Of a stretch of DNA of 64,000 bases, positions 37,580-44,972 are shown one piece after another (the first letter of the stretch is position 1; every line of letters starts with the position of its first letter). Below the pieces are notes generated by a model, which searched no databases, was not told where the DNA came from, and saw nothing but the letters and a program-made list of their open reading frames with translations. The DNA is from Ramlibacter sp. WS9 (GTDB lineage: Bacteria > Pseudomonadota > Gammaproteobacteria > Burkholderiales > Burkholderiaceae_C). A program made the translations under genes and the position numbers. The DNA lies in NCBI RefSeq assembly GCF_003797765.1, contig NZ_RKMB01000014.1:1-64000 (forward strand), given 5' to 3'.

Positions 37580-37807
37580 ATGTCTCTCGAATACACGGAA
37601 CAGGTCAAGGACACCCCGATCGCGGCGCGCCGCAACCCGCGTGGTTTCGCCGCCATGGATCCGCAACGCCAGCGTGAGATCGCGAGCCTTGGTGGCCGCG
37701 CCGCGCATCAGAGTGGCCACGCGCACGAGTTCAATAGCGAAGAAGCCCGCGTCGCCGGGCGCAAGCGCCACCAGCCGAAGGACGGCAGCGCCGCCGGCAA
37801 GCGCTGA
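37580..37807 (+). CDS. KGG-repeat stress-induced protein
   Basis: Small, very hydrophilic 75-aa protein with the con-10/KGG-type pattern of general stress proteins (RGFAAMDPQRQREIASLGGRAAH, then EEARVAGRKRHQ). Members rise in stationary phase or under general stress and are probably intrinsically disordered. GAAAGGA is positioned before the ATG (AGAAAGGACGCCAC). The gene stands alone after the sigma-54 regulator, with a 170-base upstream gap. Confidence 0.85.
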   Translation: MSLEYTEQVKDTPIAARRNPRGFAAMDPQRQREIASLGGRAAHQSGHAHEFNSEEARVAGRKRHQPKDGSAAGKR

Positions 37808-37859
37808 TGCGCGTTCTCCCGCGACCGCCCCGCTGTAGGACACGGCGGGCCGTTCTTGG

Positions 37860-37884
37860 GCCGAGGCACTGACAGTGCCTCGGC
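37860..37884. terminator. Perfect 11-bp hairpin, possible terminator
   Basis: GCCGAGGCACT, a GAC loop and AGTGCCTCGGC form a perfect stem 53 bases after the KGG gene stop and 23 bases before the next ATG. There is no U tract, so intrinsic termination is uncertain; a role as an mRNA 3' end stabiliser or a leader structure for the next gene is possible. Confidence 0.4.
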
Positions 37885-37907
37885 GCGGCAGGCCCTACGA
37901 TGTTTCG

Positions 37908-38234
37908 ATGAATGCCCCCGCCGCCCTCCTTCATGAGGCCAATGTCGCAGCGCTGGCGCAGGCCTGCAATGCCCTCTGGCTGGCCACCCTGTCGCTGATG
38001 ACAGCCTTCATGCACAACACAGCGCCCGCGCACCGCTACCTGCTCGCGCGCAAGATCGCCAGCAACTTCGCGCTGCTCGAGCAGCAACCCGAATGTTTCA
38101 GCGCGGACAGCCGCACTTCCTTCGCGCGCCTGGCGCGCACCTGGACCGCCCAGGCCGACCGCCTGGCCCGCCAGGAAGACCGGCCACGCGGCGGGCTGGG
38201 ACTCTTGGTTCCCGCGCTGTTCGGCGGCCGCTAG
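37908..38234 (+). CDS. Hypothetical protein, 108 aa
   Basis: I do not recognise this protein. The ATG at 37908 (MNAPAALLHEANV) is preferred over an upstream frame start at 37875 inside the hairpin region. It reads as an all-helical domain (ALAQACNALWLATLSLMTAFMH, then HRYLLARKIASNFALLEQ) and ends with a glycine-rich segment. One helix is hydrophobic but looks amphipathic and not membrane-spanning. It is followed 24 bases later by another unknown gene on the same strand, so the two may form an operon. Confidence 0.65.
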   Translation: MNAPAALLHEANVAALAQACNALWLATLSLMTAFMHNTAPAHRYLLARKIASNFALLEQQPECFSADSRTSFARLARTWTAQADRLARQEDRPRGGLGLLVPALFGGR

Positions 38235-38258
38235 CGAACCGCGTCCAGAGGCGCCCCC

Positions 38259-38759
38259 GTGTCAACCACCGCCTACTACCTGGCTTGGCTCGGCGTGGGC
38301 CTCTCGGTGATCGCCCTGGCCAGCGGCTTGATCGTCCGGCACCTACGCTTGGGGTGGACGCGCCAGGCGATGGCCGCCCAGCTGTTCGATGCCCTGGATC
38401 GTTGCTCGACATGGGTGGCCGCGCAAAGGCAAGCCATGTTGTTCCAACCGGATGCCTGGGGCGGTGACGCGGCCCTGGAAGAAGTGCGCACGATCCAGCG
38501 GCAATGGTTCGCGCCTCTGGAACGGGAGGCGCAGGAGCTGTACGCCGCCCACGCGCAATTGGCGGAATTCCTGTGGACGCAGCAAGCGCTTCGGCTGACG
38601 GACACGGAGGCTTGGCTGCTGTCCGAAGCCGACACGCAATTCATGGCACTGTGGCGGCTGCACCGCGCTGCCACGCAGGCGCTCGCGGTGAAGCTGGAAG
38701 GCGTGGCGGGTGTCGCGGCGACGCGCGGCCTGGGCGCCGCGTCATCGTTCCCGGCGTAG
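38259..38759 (+). CDS. Hypothetical membrane-anchored protein, 166 aa
   Basis: Unknown protein with one N-terminal transmembrane helix (YYLAWLGVGLSVIALASGLIV) followed by a helical, Gln- and Ala-rich cytoplasmic part with regular heptad-like spacing (FAPLEREAQELYAAHAQLAEFLWTQQALRL). The start is GTG at 38259. The size and topology suggest a small anchored coiled-coil protein. Its stop overlaps the small convergent open frame at 38742. Confidence 0.6.
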   Translation: MSTTAYYLAWLGVGLSVIALASGLIVRHLRLGWTRQAMAAQLFDALDRCSTWVAAQRQAMLFQPDAWGGDAALEEVRTIQRQWFAPLEREAQELYAAHAQLAEFLWTQQALRLTDTEAWLLSEADTQFMALWRLHRAATQALAVKLEGVAGVAATRGLGAASSFPA

Positions 38760-38945
38760 CTTGGCCAGCGTCACCGGTTCAGAAGGCTCGGCGAACTGGA
38801 CGTCGTCCACGCCGGCTTCGTCCGGATCGGATTCACGCCTGCGCTGCCGCTCCAGATTCATGTGGGGGATGACGCTTGCAGCGCCATGGCCAGATCGGGG
38901 CGCGATGAGATCCTTGCTTACGTCGGCAGGCTTGCGGATTAGCAT
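38742..38945 (-). CDS. Hypothetical protein, 67 aa
   Basis: Short minus-strand frame starting MLIRKPADVSKDLIAP at 38945, with an alternative start at 38999. The protein is charged and rich in Arg and Glu (MNLERQRRRESDPDEAG), without a membrane segment. It overlaps the end of the preceding plus-strand gene by 18 bases and is the last gene before the island. It may be a genuine small gene or chance. Confidence 0.35.
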   Translation of the reverse strand: MLIRKPADVSKDLIAPRSGHGAASVIPHMNLERQRRRESDPDEAGVDDVQFAEPSEPVTLAKLRRER

Positions 38946-39033
38946 TTGATGCGCATCGTACCGGCCGCCCCCATGGTCCAGCACCAGCAGAAGTCGCACC
39001 TGGGCGTCATCCTTTTCCTACATGGAGAACGCC

Positions 39034-39071
39034 AAAAAAAAGCCGGCCGCTACGTTTTCGATAGCGGCCGG
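39034..39071 (-). terminator. Rho-independent terminator, probably the original one of tRNA-Ser
   Basis: On the minus strand, CCGGCCGCTA (paired arms at 39043-39052 and 39062-39071) forms a 10-bp stem followed by eight Ts (39034-39041), a textbook intrinsic terminator. No minus-strand gene ends next to it: the only sequence upstream is the island's left attachment repeat. If the island is removed by joining the two repeats, this terminator falls about a dozen bases after the CCA end of tRNA-Ser(CGA). Confidence 0.85.
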
Positions 39072-39081
39072 ACTTGATGGC

Positions 39082-39095
39082 TGGCGGAGCAGGTG
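39082..39095. repeat. Left attachment repeat (attL)
   Basis: TGGCGGAGCAGGTG, identical to the complement of the last 14 bases of tRNA-Ser(CGA) including CCA. After this core the sequence diverges (CCCGCC here, GGATTC in the tRNA), which marks the island side. Confidence 0.85.
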
Positions 39096-39116
39096 CCCGC
39101 CCGTCGAGCTCCCGTT

Positions 39117-39206
39117 AGGCCTCCGCAGGCCATCTTGGCCGCGCGCCTTCACGCTTCCTCAGAGGTACGAGCGGTTCCCCTTCCATCCTCAGGCCTTCTT
39201 AGGCCA
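39117..39206. repeat. Paired AGGCCT-N4-AGGCCA repeats upstream of the integrase gene
   Basis: Two 16-base copies, AGGCCTCCGCAGGCCA at 39117-39132 and AGGCCTTCTTAGGCCA at 39191-39206, share both outer hexamers and differ in the four centre bases. They lie between attL and the integrase start, where integrase arm or excisionase sites are expected. Function is inferred from position only. Confidence 0.4.
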
Positions 39207-39224
39207 GCGCAGAATTCCGTATCA

Positions 39225-39248
39225 ATAACGGGGTCCGAAAACGGGGTC
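39225..39248. repeat. Left copy of an end repeat (ACGGGGTCCGAAAACGGGGTC)
   Basis: Contains ACGGGGTC twice. A closely related 23-base sequence lies near the other end of the island (50432-50454), in the same orientation. It sits ten bases before the integrase ATG and so may also overlap its promoter or operator. Confidence 0.45.
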
Positions 39249-39257
39249 TGTGGATTT

Positions 39258-40547
39258 ATGGCACGGATAGCTAAGCAGTTGTCGGCGGCTGAGGTTGCGC
39301 GGCTGAAGATGCGCGATGACCGCCGCTTGCACGCAGTAGGCGGCACGCCGGGCCTGTGCTTGCAACTGATGCCCGACCGGTCGCCGTCCTGGGTGTTGCG
39401 GTGCACGGTGGACGCGCGGCGGCATGAAATGGGGCTGGGCAAATACCCCGAGGTCACGCTGGCTCAGGCGCGCCAGAAGGGCCGCGAGGCGCGCGACCTG
39501 GTGGCGTTGGGCATTGACCCCATCCTTGACCGGCGAGAGGCCCGAGGGGCCAATCTAGGCGCGCAGGCGAAGGCTCGTGCGGACCAGCTGGCTGCGGAAG
39601 CCAAGGCCGCCGAGGCAGCTGCTGAGGCAAAGGCCAAGTTGGTCACGTTCAAGGAGGCTGCGGAGCGGCTCATGAAAGTGAAGTCGCCGGAGTGGCGCAG
39701 CGCCAAGCACGCCGCGCAGTGGCGCGCCACCCTGGAGACGTACGCCTACCCGAAGATCGGGCACATGCCAGTGAATGAGGTGAAGAAGAGCCACCTGCTA
39801 GAGGTCCTTGAGCCTCTTTGGCACACACGGACCGAAACCGCCGAGCGCCTCCGCCAGCGGATTAGCGTTGTCCTGGATTGGGCTACATCCAGCGAACTGC
39901 GCTCGGGGCCGAACCCGGCAAGATGGAAAGGAAACTTGGACACCGAGCTGCGCAATCCCAAGAAGCTTAAGCCGGTGAAGCACCTGCGCGCGTTGCCAGT
40001 CGCCGCCATGCCCAGTTTCATGAAGGACCTGCGTGGGCAAGCCGGGATGGGCGCGTTGGCCTTGCAAGTGCTGGTCTTGACCGCCGCGAGGTCGGGCGAG
40101 GTGCGCGGCGCAACCTGGGACGAGATCGATCTGGACTCGGCGGTGTGGACCGTGCCTGCCGGAAGAATGAAGGGCGGCAAACTGCACAGGGTGCCGCTCA
40201 GCGACGCAGCGGTGCTGCTGCTGCGGGGCGTGCCCCGGATCGAGGACTGCAACTTGGTGTTCCCGTCGAACAAGCTGGGGCAGGTGAGCGATATGACCCT
40301 GCTCGCCGTGCTGAAGCGCATGAAAGTGAAGGCCACGGTTCACGGGTTCCGAAGCGCCTTCCGGGTTTGGGTTGGCGAAAACACGGCCTTCCCGTCCGAG
40401 CTGGCCGAACAAGCGCTGGCTCACGCCCTGGGTGGCGTGGAAGCCGCCTACATGAGATCGGACCTGCTGGAAAAGCGGCGTCAGCTGATGGAGGCGTGGG
40501 CACAGTTCCTGGCGGGACCCAAGGTCATGGAAATCGAACCAACGTGA
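39258..40547 (+). CDS. int: P4-type tyrosine integrase
   Basis: Site-specific recombinase of 429 aa. The N-terminal DUF4102 arm-binding domain is about residues 1-90 (KQLSAAEVARLKMRDDRRLHAV and KYPEVTLAQARQKGREARDLVALGIDP), followed by an Ala/Lys-rich linker, a core-binding domain and the catalytic domain. Catalytic residues are Arg278 (AARSGEVRG), His362 and Arg365 (HGFRSAFR), His389 and the nucleophile Tyr398 (AAYMRSD). It appears complete. The ATG at 39258 follows the end repeat; a longer frame to 39093 lies in the att region. It should integrate the island at tRNA-Ser. Confidence 0.93.
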   Translation: MARIAKQLSAAEVARLKMRDDRRLHAVGGTPGLCLQLMPDRSPSWVLRCTVDARRHEMGLGKYPEVTLAQARQKGREARDLVALGIDPILDRREARGANLGAQAKARADQLAAEAKAAEAAAEAKAKLVTFKEAAERLMKVKSPEWRSAKHAAQWRATLETYAYPKIGHMPVNEVKKSHLLEVLEPLWHTRTETAERLRQRISVVLDWATSSELRSGPNPARWKGNLDTELRNPKKLKPVKHLRALPVAAMPSFMKDLRGQAGMGALALQVLVLTAARSGEVRGATWDEIDLDSAVWTVPAGRMKGGKLHRVPLSDAAVLLLRGVPRIEDCNLVFPSNKLGQVSDMTLLAVLKRMKVKATVHGFRSAFRVWVGENTAFPSELAEQALAHALGGVEAAYMRSDLLEKRRQLMEAWAQFLAGPKVMEIEPT

Positions 40548-40618
40548 GCGGACTTTTGCAGGGCCCGACCTTGCGCCTAGCTGCCTTTCAGTTGTGGCCT
40601 GGTTCTCCTGCTTTCGTC

Positions 40619-40647
40619 GTGCATCACTATGGTGTAAAGTGGTGCAC
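40619..40647. promoter_or_regulatory. Inverted repeat upstream of the RHH gene, probable operator
   Basis: GTGCATCAC at 40619-40627 and GTGGTGCAC at 40639-40647 form an inverted repeat with one mismatch and an 11-base spacer, 20 bases before the ribbon-helix-helix gene. A repressor of that class commonly binds such a site in its own promoter; binding here is inference. Confidence 0.45.
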
Positions 40648-40667
40648 CTCTGCTACGGGTATTGTCC

Positions 40668-40856
40668 ATGGCCCAGAAGAAGTCCAAATCGAGTACGACA
40701 ACCACACGCCGGACGTCCGTTACCTTCCCCAGTGATCTGTATCGAACGCTTGAGCAGATCGCTGAACAGCAGAAATTGTCAGTCGCCTGGGTCATCCGGG
40801 ATGCGACAGAAAAATATGTCAGCGAGCGATGGCCGCTGCTAGAGAGGAAGGAGTGA
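40668..40856 (+). CDS. Ribbon-helix-helix (CopG-like) DNA-binding protein, 62 aa
   Basis: Small regulator. A basic start (MAQKKSKSSTTTTRRTSVTF) leads into the beta strand, and the two helices follow (PSDLYRTLEQIAEQQKLSVAWVIRDATEKYVSE), the standard CopG/Arc fold. The ATG at 40668 is preferred over the TTG at 40662. Its stop lies four bases before the methyltransferase ATG, with the AGGAAGGAG ribosome binding site inside this gene's last codons, so the two are probably translated together. It may set the level of the methyltransferase, as control proteins do in restriction-modification operons. Confidence 0.8.
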   Translation: MAQKKSKSSTTTTRRTSVTFPSDLYRTLEQIAEQQKLSVAWVIRDATEKYVSERWPLLERKE

Positions 40857-40860
40857 GGCA

Positions 40861-42066
40861 ATGACCATTGCGGAACGAGTCCGGGGAAGTCCCGCATGCC
40901 TGGCTAATCTGGTGGAGGCCGCCTGCGATTCATCGCCCATAGCTGGCCTTACGCACAATTTCTATCGGTACCCCGCGCGTTTCTCGCCCAAACTTGTCCG
41001 TGCAGCCATAGACGCTTTTACTGATCCGGGCGATCTTGTGCTTGACCCATTTGTGGGTGGTGGCACCACGCTCGTCGAGGCGATGGTTTCAGGCCGCCAT
41101 GCTATCGGCTCCGATATCAGCTCCCTCGCGACATTCGTCAGTGAGGTAAAAACGACCCTCTTCACTGACGCCGAGTTGGAACGATTAACGAAGTGGGCAG
41201 GCACGATCGCAGCGGGGATCAACATCTGGGCACCTGTGACTCAGGATGTCATGTATGAGAACGCGGGTTACATGCGCAATCTTGACGGTGCGGCGACCTG
41301 GCGCTTAAAGAAGGCCATCGAGCAGGTGCTACAGACGGCCAGACTGCTGAACAGCAGCCGACTAGAAGCCTTCGCGCGCTGTGTCGTGCTCCGTACCGCG
41401 CAATGGGCATTGAATGGACGCAAAAAGCTGCCGACGATCGACGACTTTCGCGAGATGTTGTGCACCGACGCTGCCGCGATGATTGAAGGATCACGGGCAC
41501 TGCGTGAAGCCATCAAGACTGGGGGCCACGCTGAGGTCAAAGTTCACTGCTTGAATCGGACAACGAATGGCCTTGAAACCGAAAAGATATTTGCCACTGG
41601 GAAAGCGCCCCAGCTGGTTGTTACTTCGCCTCCGTATCCTGGCGTGCATGTCCTGTATCACCGATGGCAAGTTGACGGTCGAAAAGAAACTCCGGCTCCG
41701 TTCTGGATCGCCAATCGACTGGACGGCGATGGTGCCGCTTACTACACGATGGGCGCGCGCAATACGGTGCAGCTCAACACCTACTTCGCGAATTTGCGTG
41801 CGTCCCTGAAGTCCGTCGCGGCGCTGTGTTCAAGGGAAACCATGGTCGTGCAGGTCGTTGCATTCTCGGAGCCGGAATGGCAGCTACCTCGCTACTTGTC
41901 GGTAGCTGATGACGTCGGGTTGATCGAATGCATTTTGCCAAATGTGAATCACGCATCGGATGGCCGCCTTTGGCGGACAGTGCCAAATCGCAAGTGGTAC
42001 GCGGACCAACGCGGCGACACTAGCAGTAGCCAAGAGGTCGTCTTGTTTCACCGTAAGCGTTTATAA
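40861..42066 (+). CDS. DNA methyltransferase, N4-cytosine/N6-adenine type
   Basis: A 401-aa S-adenosylmethionine-dependent DNA methylase. The cofactor motif DPFVGGGTT is at residues 62-70 and the catalytic motif SPPYP at 256-260. SPPY is most often seen in N4-cytosine enzymes. The cofactor motif precedes the catalytic motif by about 190 residues, leaving space for a target-recognition region between them. N-terminal HNFYRYPARFSPKLVRAAID resembles other orphan methylases of this class. It shares a promoter with the RHH gene and ends tail-to-tail with the GHKL-like gene, sharing six bases. No restriction nuclease of a known family is adjacent. Confidence 0.85.
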   Translation: MTIAERVRGSPACLANLVEAACDSSPIAGLTHNFYRYPARFSPKLVRAAIDAFTDPGDLVLDPFVGGGTTLVEAMVSGRHAIGSDISSLATFVSEVKTTLFTDAELERLTKWAGTIAAGINIWAPVTQDVMYENAGYMRNLDGAATWRLKKAIEQVLQTARLLNSSRLEAFARCVVLRTAQWALNGRKKLPTIDDFREMLCTDAAAMIEGSRALREAIKTGGHAEVKVHCLNRTTNGLETEKIFATGKAPQLVVTSPPYPGVHVLYHRWQVDGRKETPAPFWIANRLDGDGAAYYTMGARNTVQLNTYFANLRASLKSVAALCSRETMVVQVVAFSEPEWQLPRYLSVADDVGLIECILPNVNHASDGRLWRTVPNRKWYADQRGDTSSSQEVVLFHRKRL

Positions 42067-44619
42067 AACTTCCTCGACGGCCGCGTCCACGTCGTTGGTC
42101 TCCGCCAAGCCCGCTAAATCACTTTCGTCCAAGTCGTCTTCGCCCAATTCCCCCAGGGTCTGGATCATGGGTAAGAGTACTGGAGCGACCGCACGGCTGA
42201 AAACGCGGACGTGGTCCTGAAGGTTAGCCTCCGCGTCTTTCTCGTCGCTCGCCGCTGCGCCGGGCTTCTTGTGCAGATGCTCATGTATCAGACCCATGCC
42301 GATCAATACTGCACCAACTTCAAATTGCTTCAGCAAGACTTGGGCGTTTGACTTGCTCGCCTTCAGTTCTGTCTGCAGGGAAAGATTGTCCTCATTGAGA
42401 TAGAACATGTAGCTGATTTCGGACTTGCCGTTAACCTCACTGATGTCCTCAATGAGATCGAGGCATGAATTCTCATCCGAAAAATGCTCGGCCCACTTGG
42501 GATCCGACTTCTTCAGGCGGATTACCGTTGGGAGCGCTATTCCCCCTTCACCGTCTGGTACGGGGCCAGGCTTACTGCCCGGCGGCGGCGGCTTGACTGA
42601 CGGCGTGCTCTTGACTACGTGCATAGCGGGGGCGACCAGCAACGTCATCACGTTCTTGAACGTGCGTTGCATGATTTCGTCTTCGACGATCATTTCGTAG
42701 ATAAGCGTGTCGCCGGGTTTCGCACTGGCGGGCAGATCGAATGAAATCGTGGCACGTCCGCGGACCAAATTCGGTCCATTAAACGACTGAATGGGCTCTG
42801 ACTGACCATCCGTGAGACGGTGGAATTTGAACACTCCAGGATCGTACTTGCGCGTGAAATAGGCGTCTTCCGCGTCCGTCGCGAAGATGACGCGGCACTT
42901 CTGATCCATATGAGCCGCCCTCTTGAGTTCCACGCCTGGTTCCTTGCCAGTGAAATGGAAGTACGTTGGGTGTGAATGCAGTTTGGGCGGCGCGGGGTCG
43001 GGTTGCACTTTTTCCGGCTTGAACGGTGTGGAAAGACGTTCACCCTTTCCGAACAGCTTCGCCAATGCCGGCGAACTCTTCAGCACGTGTTTAAGCACAG
43101 ATTCGAGCGGCTTGTTGTCGCTCAACTGTTCTTGAAGGTCTTGCTGGGCGCGTTTATTGCGCAACTCGCGCAGCCCCGGGTGCTCATGCAGTGCGTCCTC
43201 CAGGTTTCGTTCCAGTTCCGTGAACAGGGGCGATTCCTCGGCCACGCGGTCGCGGCTGCTCATGAACAAATCATCCCTCTGGTTGGCATCGAGCGTAGAG
43301 CAATCCACGACGACAAGAAGATCTCTGGCGAGCCGCTGAAGCCCAACGCGCTTCCTGGCAAATATGGTGGCCTTGATATCCGCATGTGCCTGCCCATTCA
43401 CCGTAAAGATGACACCTTCATTGCTCCTGTACGTGGCTGCCTTCGTAGGCTTGAACGCGAAGACGCGCGCAATAATCTGCTTGCCTTGGATAGTGATGGG
43501 CATGCTCATTGGCGGCGTATCTTCGAGGTTGTCACTTTTTTGCAAACGCGCGAATAGTCCGGCCATGGTCGTCGACTGCTCGGACGCCCCCTTTTCGCCT
43601 ACCCCATGGGCGCGCTTGCGGCACTCGTGCATTCGAATGGGTAGAGCCGGGTCTGGCAAGAGTAGGTCGAGCTTGTACAGCAAGCCGTCACGGCGAATGA
43701 TGTTGCCTGTGCTCTTCAGCTGGTAGGCATACAGCTTTATTAGGGTTCCAGATTCCACATCGCGCTTGTATGCCACATCCCCCTTGGGAAAGAGCGGCAT
43801 CGTCGGCGCCTTAAAGCGAAGAACCCCGCCCTTTCGTGGCTCAGTATCGGCACCCAATGGAGCTAGATAAGTCAACACCGGAATTTTGCTGGTCGCTGTG
43901 GCCTCCTCGCGCCGGACGATGGTAAAGCCCCAGCAATCGTCGCTCTCGTGCTTGGGGTAATTTGCGGAAACGTTGGGCGCCCCGATGAGCTTGGGGTGCC
44001 GGCGCGAAACGATGAGCTGAAGCTTGGCATTTCCGCAATGGCGAATGGCTCCGCTTCCGCCTTGACAGAATTTTCCCTGGACGAACGGGACGGATGCCTT
44101 GTTGCGCTTGCCTAAGGAGACCAAGGTATCGGGGAACGCTTCGGGGGTATGACCCTCTCCCAGGTCGGCAATGTTTACCGAGGGCTTCGTTGAAGATTTG
44201 GAGCCGGGCGCTTCTGTCGTAAAAACGGAGATATTCTCCGCGACCTTCGTGCGAAAACTGACCGGCCAATCTTCGACCCGGCCACCCGACGTTGTGAGCT
44301 TGGCCGTGTGCTCGATGAACTTCGCCACCGCTTCGCGAATGGACTTCGGCGCGGTGGGGCCTTCGGGATCAATCCCTTCGAGCAGACACTTCAACGTCAG
44401 AACAGAGTCGATCGAGTTGATGTTCTTTTCGTTCAACGCGAAGTCGGCGCGCCCTTGCTGTCCGCCCGCCTGCGACCAATTCAACTCGTTGTCGCCGTAA
44501 TAACGCCAGCACGCCGGGTTGTCCCAATAGCCTGCGTTCTTGAGAAGGGCGATTACCTCCGCCTCGGAGTCTTCATGGATGAGTTTTTCGCAGAGATCCT
44601 TGGCGGTGTTGGAGTGCAT
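42061..44619 (-). CDS. Large protein with GHKL/MORC-like ATPase motifs, 852 aa
   Basis: I do not know a named family for this protein. The N-terminal 200 residues carry what looks like a GHKL (gyrase/Hsp90/MutL) ATP site: Glu64 and Asn68 in NEKNINSIDS match the ExxxNSxD box; Asp152, Gly154 and Gly156 in NIADLGEGHTPEAF match DxGxG; QGKFCQGGSGAIRH at 181-194 matches the glycine-rich lid. Middle and C-terminal parts include a charged helical stretch, a possible beta-sandwich (RGRATISFDLPASAKPGDTLIYEM) and an acidic tail. The ATG at 44619 has AAGGG upstream. MutL/MORC-like ATPases are known beside DNA methylases in restriction-modification loci, which fits the convergent methylase. The fold assignment is by eye. 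Confidence 0.75.
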   Translation of the reverse strand: MHSNTAKDLCEKLIHEDSEAEVIALLKNAGYWDNPACWRYYGDNELNWSQAGGQQGRADFALNEKNINSIDSVLTLKCLLEGIDPEGPTAPKSIREAVAKFIEHTAKLTTSGGRVEDWPVSFRTKVAENISVFTTEAPGSKSSTKPSVNIADLGEGHTPEAFPDTLVSLGKRNKASVPFVQGKFCQGGSGAIRHCGNAKLQLIVSRRHPKLIGAPNVSANYPKHESDDCWGFTIVRREEATATSKIPVLTYLAPLGADTEPRKGGVLRFKAPTMPLFPKGDVAYKRDVESGTLIKLYAYQLKSTGNIIRRDGLLYKLDLLLPDPALPIRMHECRKRAHGVGEKGASEQSTTMAGLFARLQKSDNLEDTPPMSMPITIQGKQIIARVFAFKPTKAATYRSNEGVIFTVNGQAHADIKATIFARKRVGLQRLARDLLVVVDCSTLDANQRDDLFMSSRDRVAEESPLFTELERNLEDALHEHPGLRELRNKRAQQDLQEQLSDNKPLESVLKHVLKSSPALAKLFGKGERLSTPFKPEKVQPDPAPPKLHSHPTYFHFTGKEPGVELKRAAHMDQKCRVIFATDAEDAYFTRKYDPGVFKFHRLTDGQSEPIQSFNGPNLVRGRATISFDLPASAKPGDTLIYEMIVEDEIMQRTFKNVMTLLVAPAMHVVKSTPSVKPPPPGSKPGPVPDGEGGIALPTVIRLKKSDPKWAEHFSDENSCLDLIEDISEVNGKSEISYMFYLNEDNLSLQTELKASKSNAQVLLKQFEVGAVLIGMGLIHEHLHKKPGAAASDEKDAEANLQDHVRVFSRAVAPVLLPMIQTLGELGEDDLDESDLAGLAETNDVDAAVEEVL

Positions 44620-44653
44620 GGTTGCCCTTGGTAGTGAAAGGTGAGATCCGGTA

Positions 44654-44917
44654 CTACAGCTTGAACTCGACGGCAACACGACTGCCTTGCTCGGTCATGC
44701 GCGCCTTCAGGGCATCGACTTCCTTGTTCAGGGCGTTGACGATTTTCTTTACGTCAGCCTCGTCGTATTGATAGTGGGACTTGTTGCCGAGCTTGCCGAT
44801 AACTCGGATGGCACGGATCGCATTGATGGTGCGGTTCTCCGCTAGTAGAACGAACTTTTCACGCTTCGCGCTGGTCAGTTCCTTGACCACCGATTTCGAT
44901 TTTGTCGCGGATTCCAC
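44654..44917 (-). CDS. Small conserved-looking partner protein, 87 aa
   Basis: Unknown 87-aa basic helical protein. It begins ESATKSKSVVKELTSAKREKFVLLAENRT, continues NAIRAIRVIGKLGNKSHYQYDEADVKKIV and ends in a probable coiled coil (NALNKEVDALKARM). The start is GTG at 44917 with AAGGAG eight bases upstream. It is the first gene after a near-consensus promoter and lies 34 bases before the large GHKL-like gene, so the two form one operon. Its size and position suggest a regulatory or scaffold subunit of the large protein. Confidence 0.75.
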   Translation of the reverse strand: MESATKSKSVVKELTSAKREKFVLLAENRTINAIRAIRVIGKLGNKSHYQYDEADVKKIVNALNKEVDALKARMTEQGSRVAVEFKL

Positions 44918-44943
44918 GGGCTTCTCCTTTTCCGAAAAGACAG

Positions 44944-44972
44944 ATCATATTGGCGACAAATCTCCTTGTCAA
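44944..44972 (-). promoter_or_regulatory. Near-consensus sigma-70 promoter
   Basis: Minus strand: TTGACA at 44967-44972, a 17-base spacer, then TATGAT at 44944-44949. Only one base differs from consensus. Transcription would begin about 20 bases before the 87-aa gene. No operator-like repeat overlaps it, so the 87-aa/GHKL-like operon is probably expressed constitutively. Confidence 0.8.

Noticed and set aside
38742-38945. Possible remnant of an MsrP-type protein (MLIRKPADV start)
   Set aside because: The first residues resemble the N terminus of some MsrP proteins, but nothing after residue 10 agrees and no molybdopterin motif follows, so I list it only as hypothetical.
40861-42066. Complete type II restriction-modification system
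   Set aside because: No gene next to the methylase has a PD-(D/E)xK or other restriction nuclease motif that I can see; the HNH protein is 5 kb away and on a separate transcript. The methylase is therefore not called part of a classical system.
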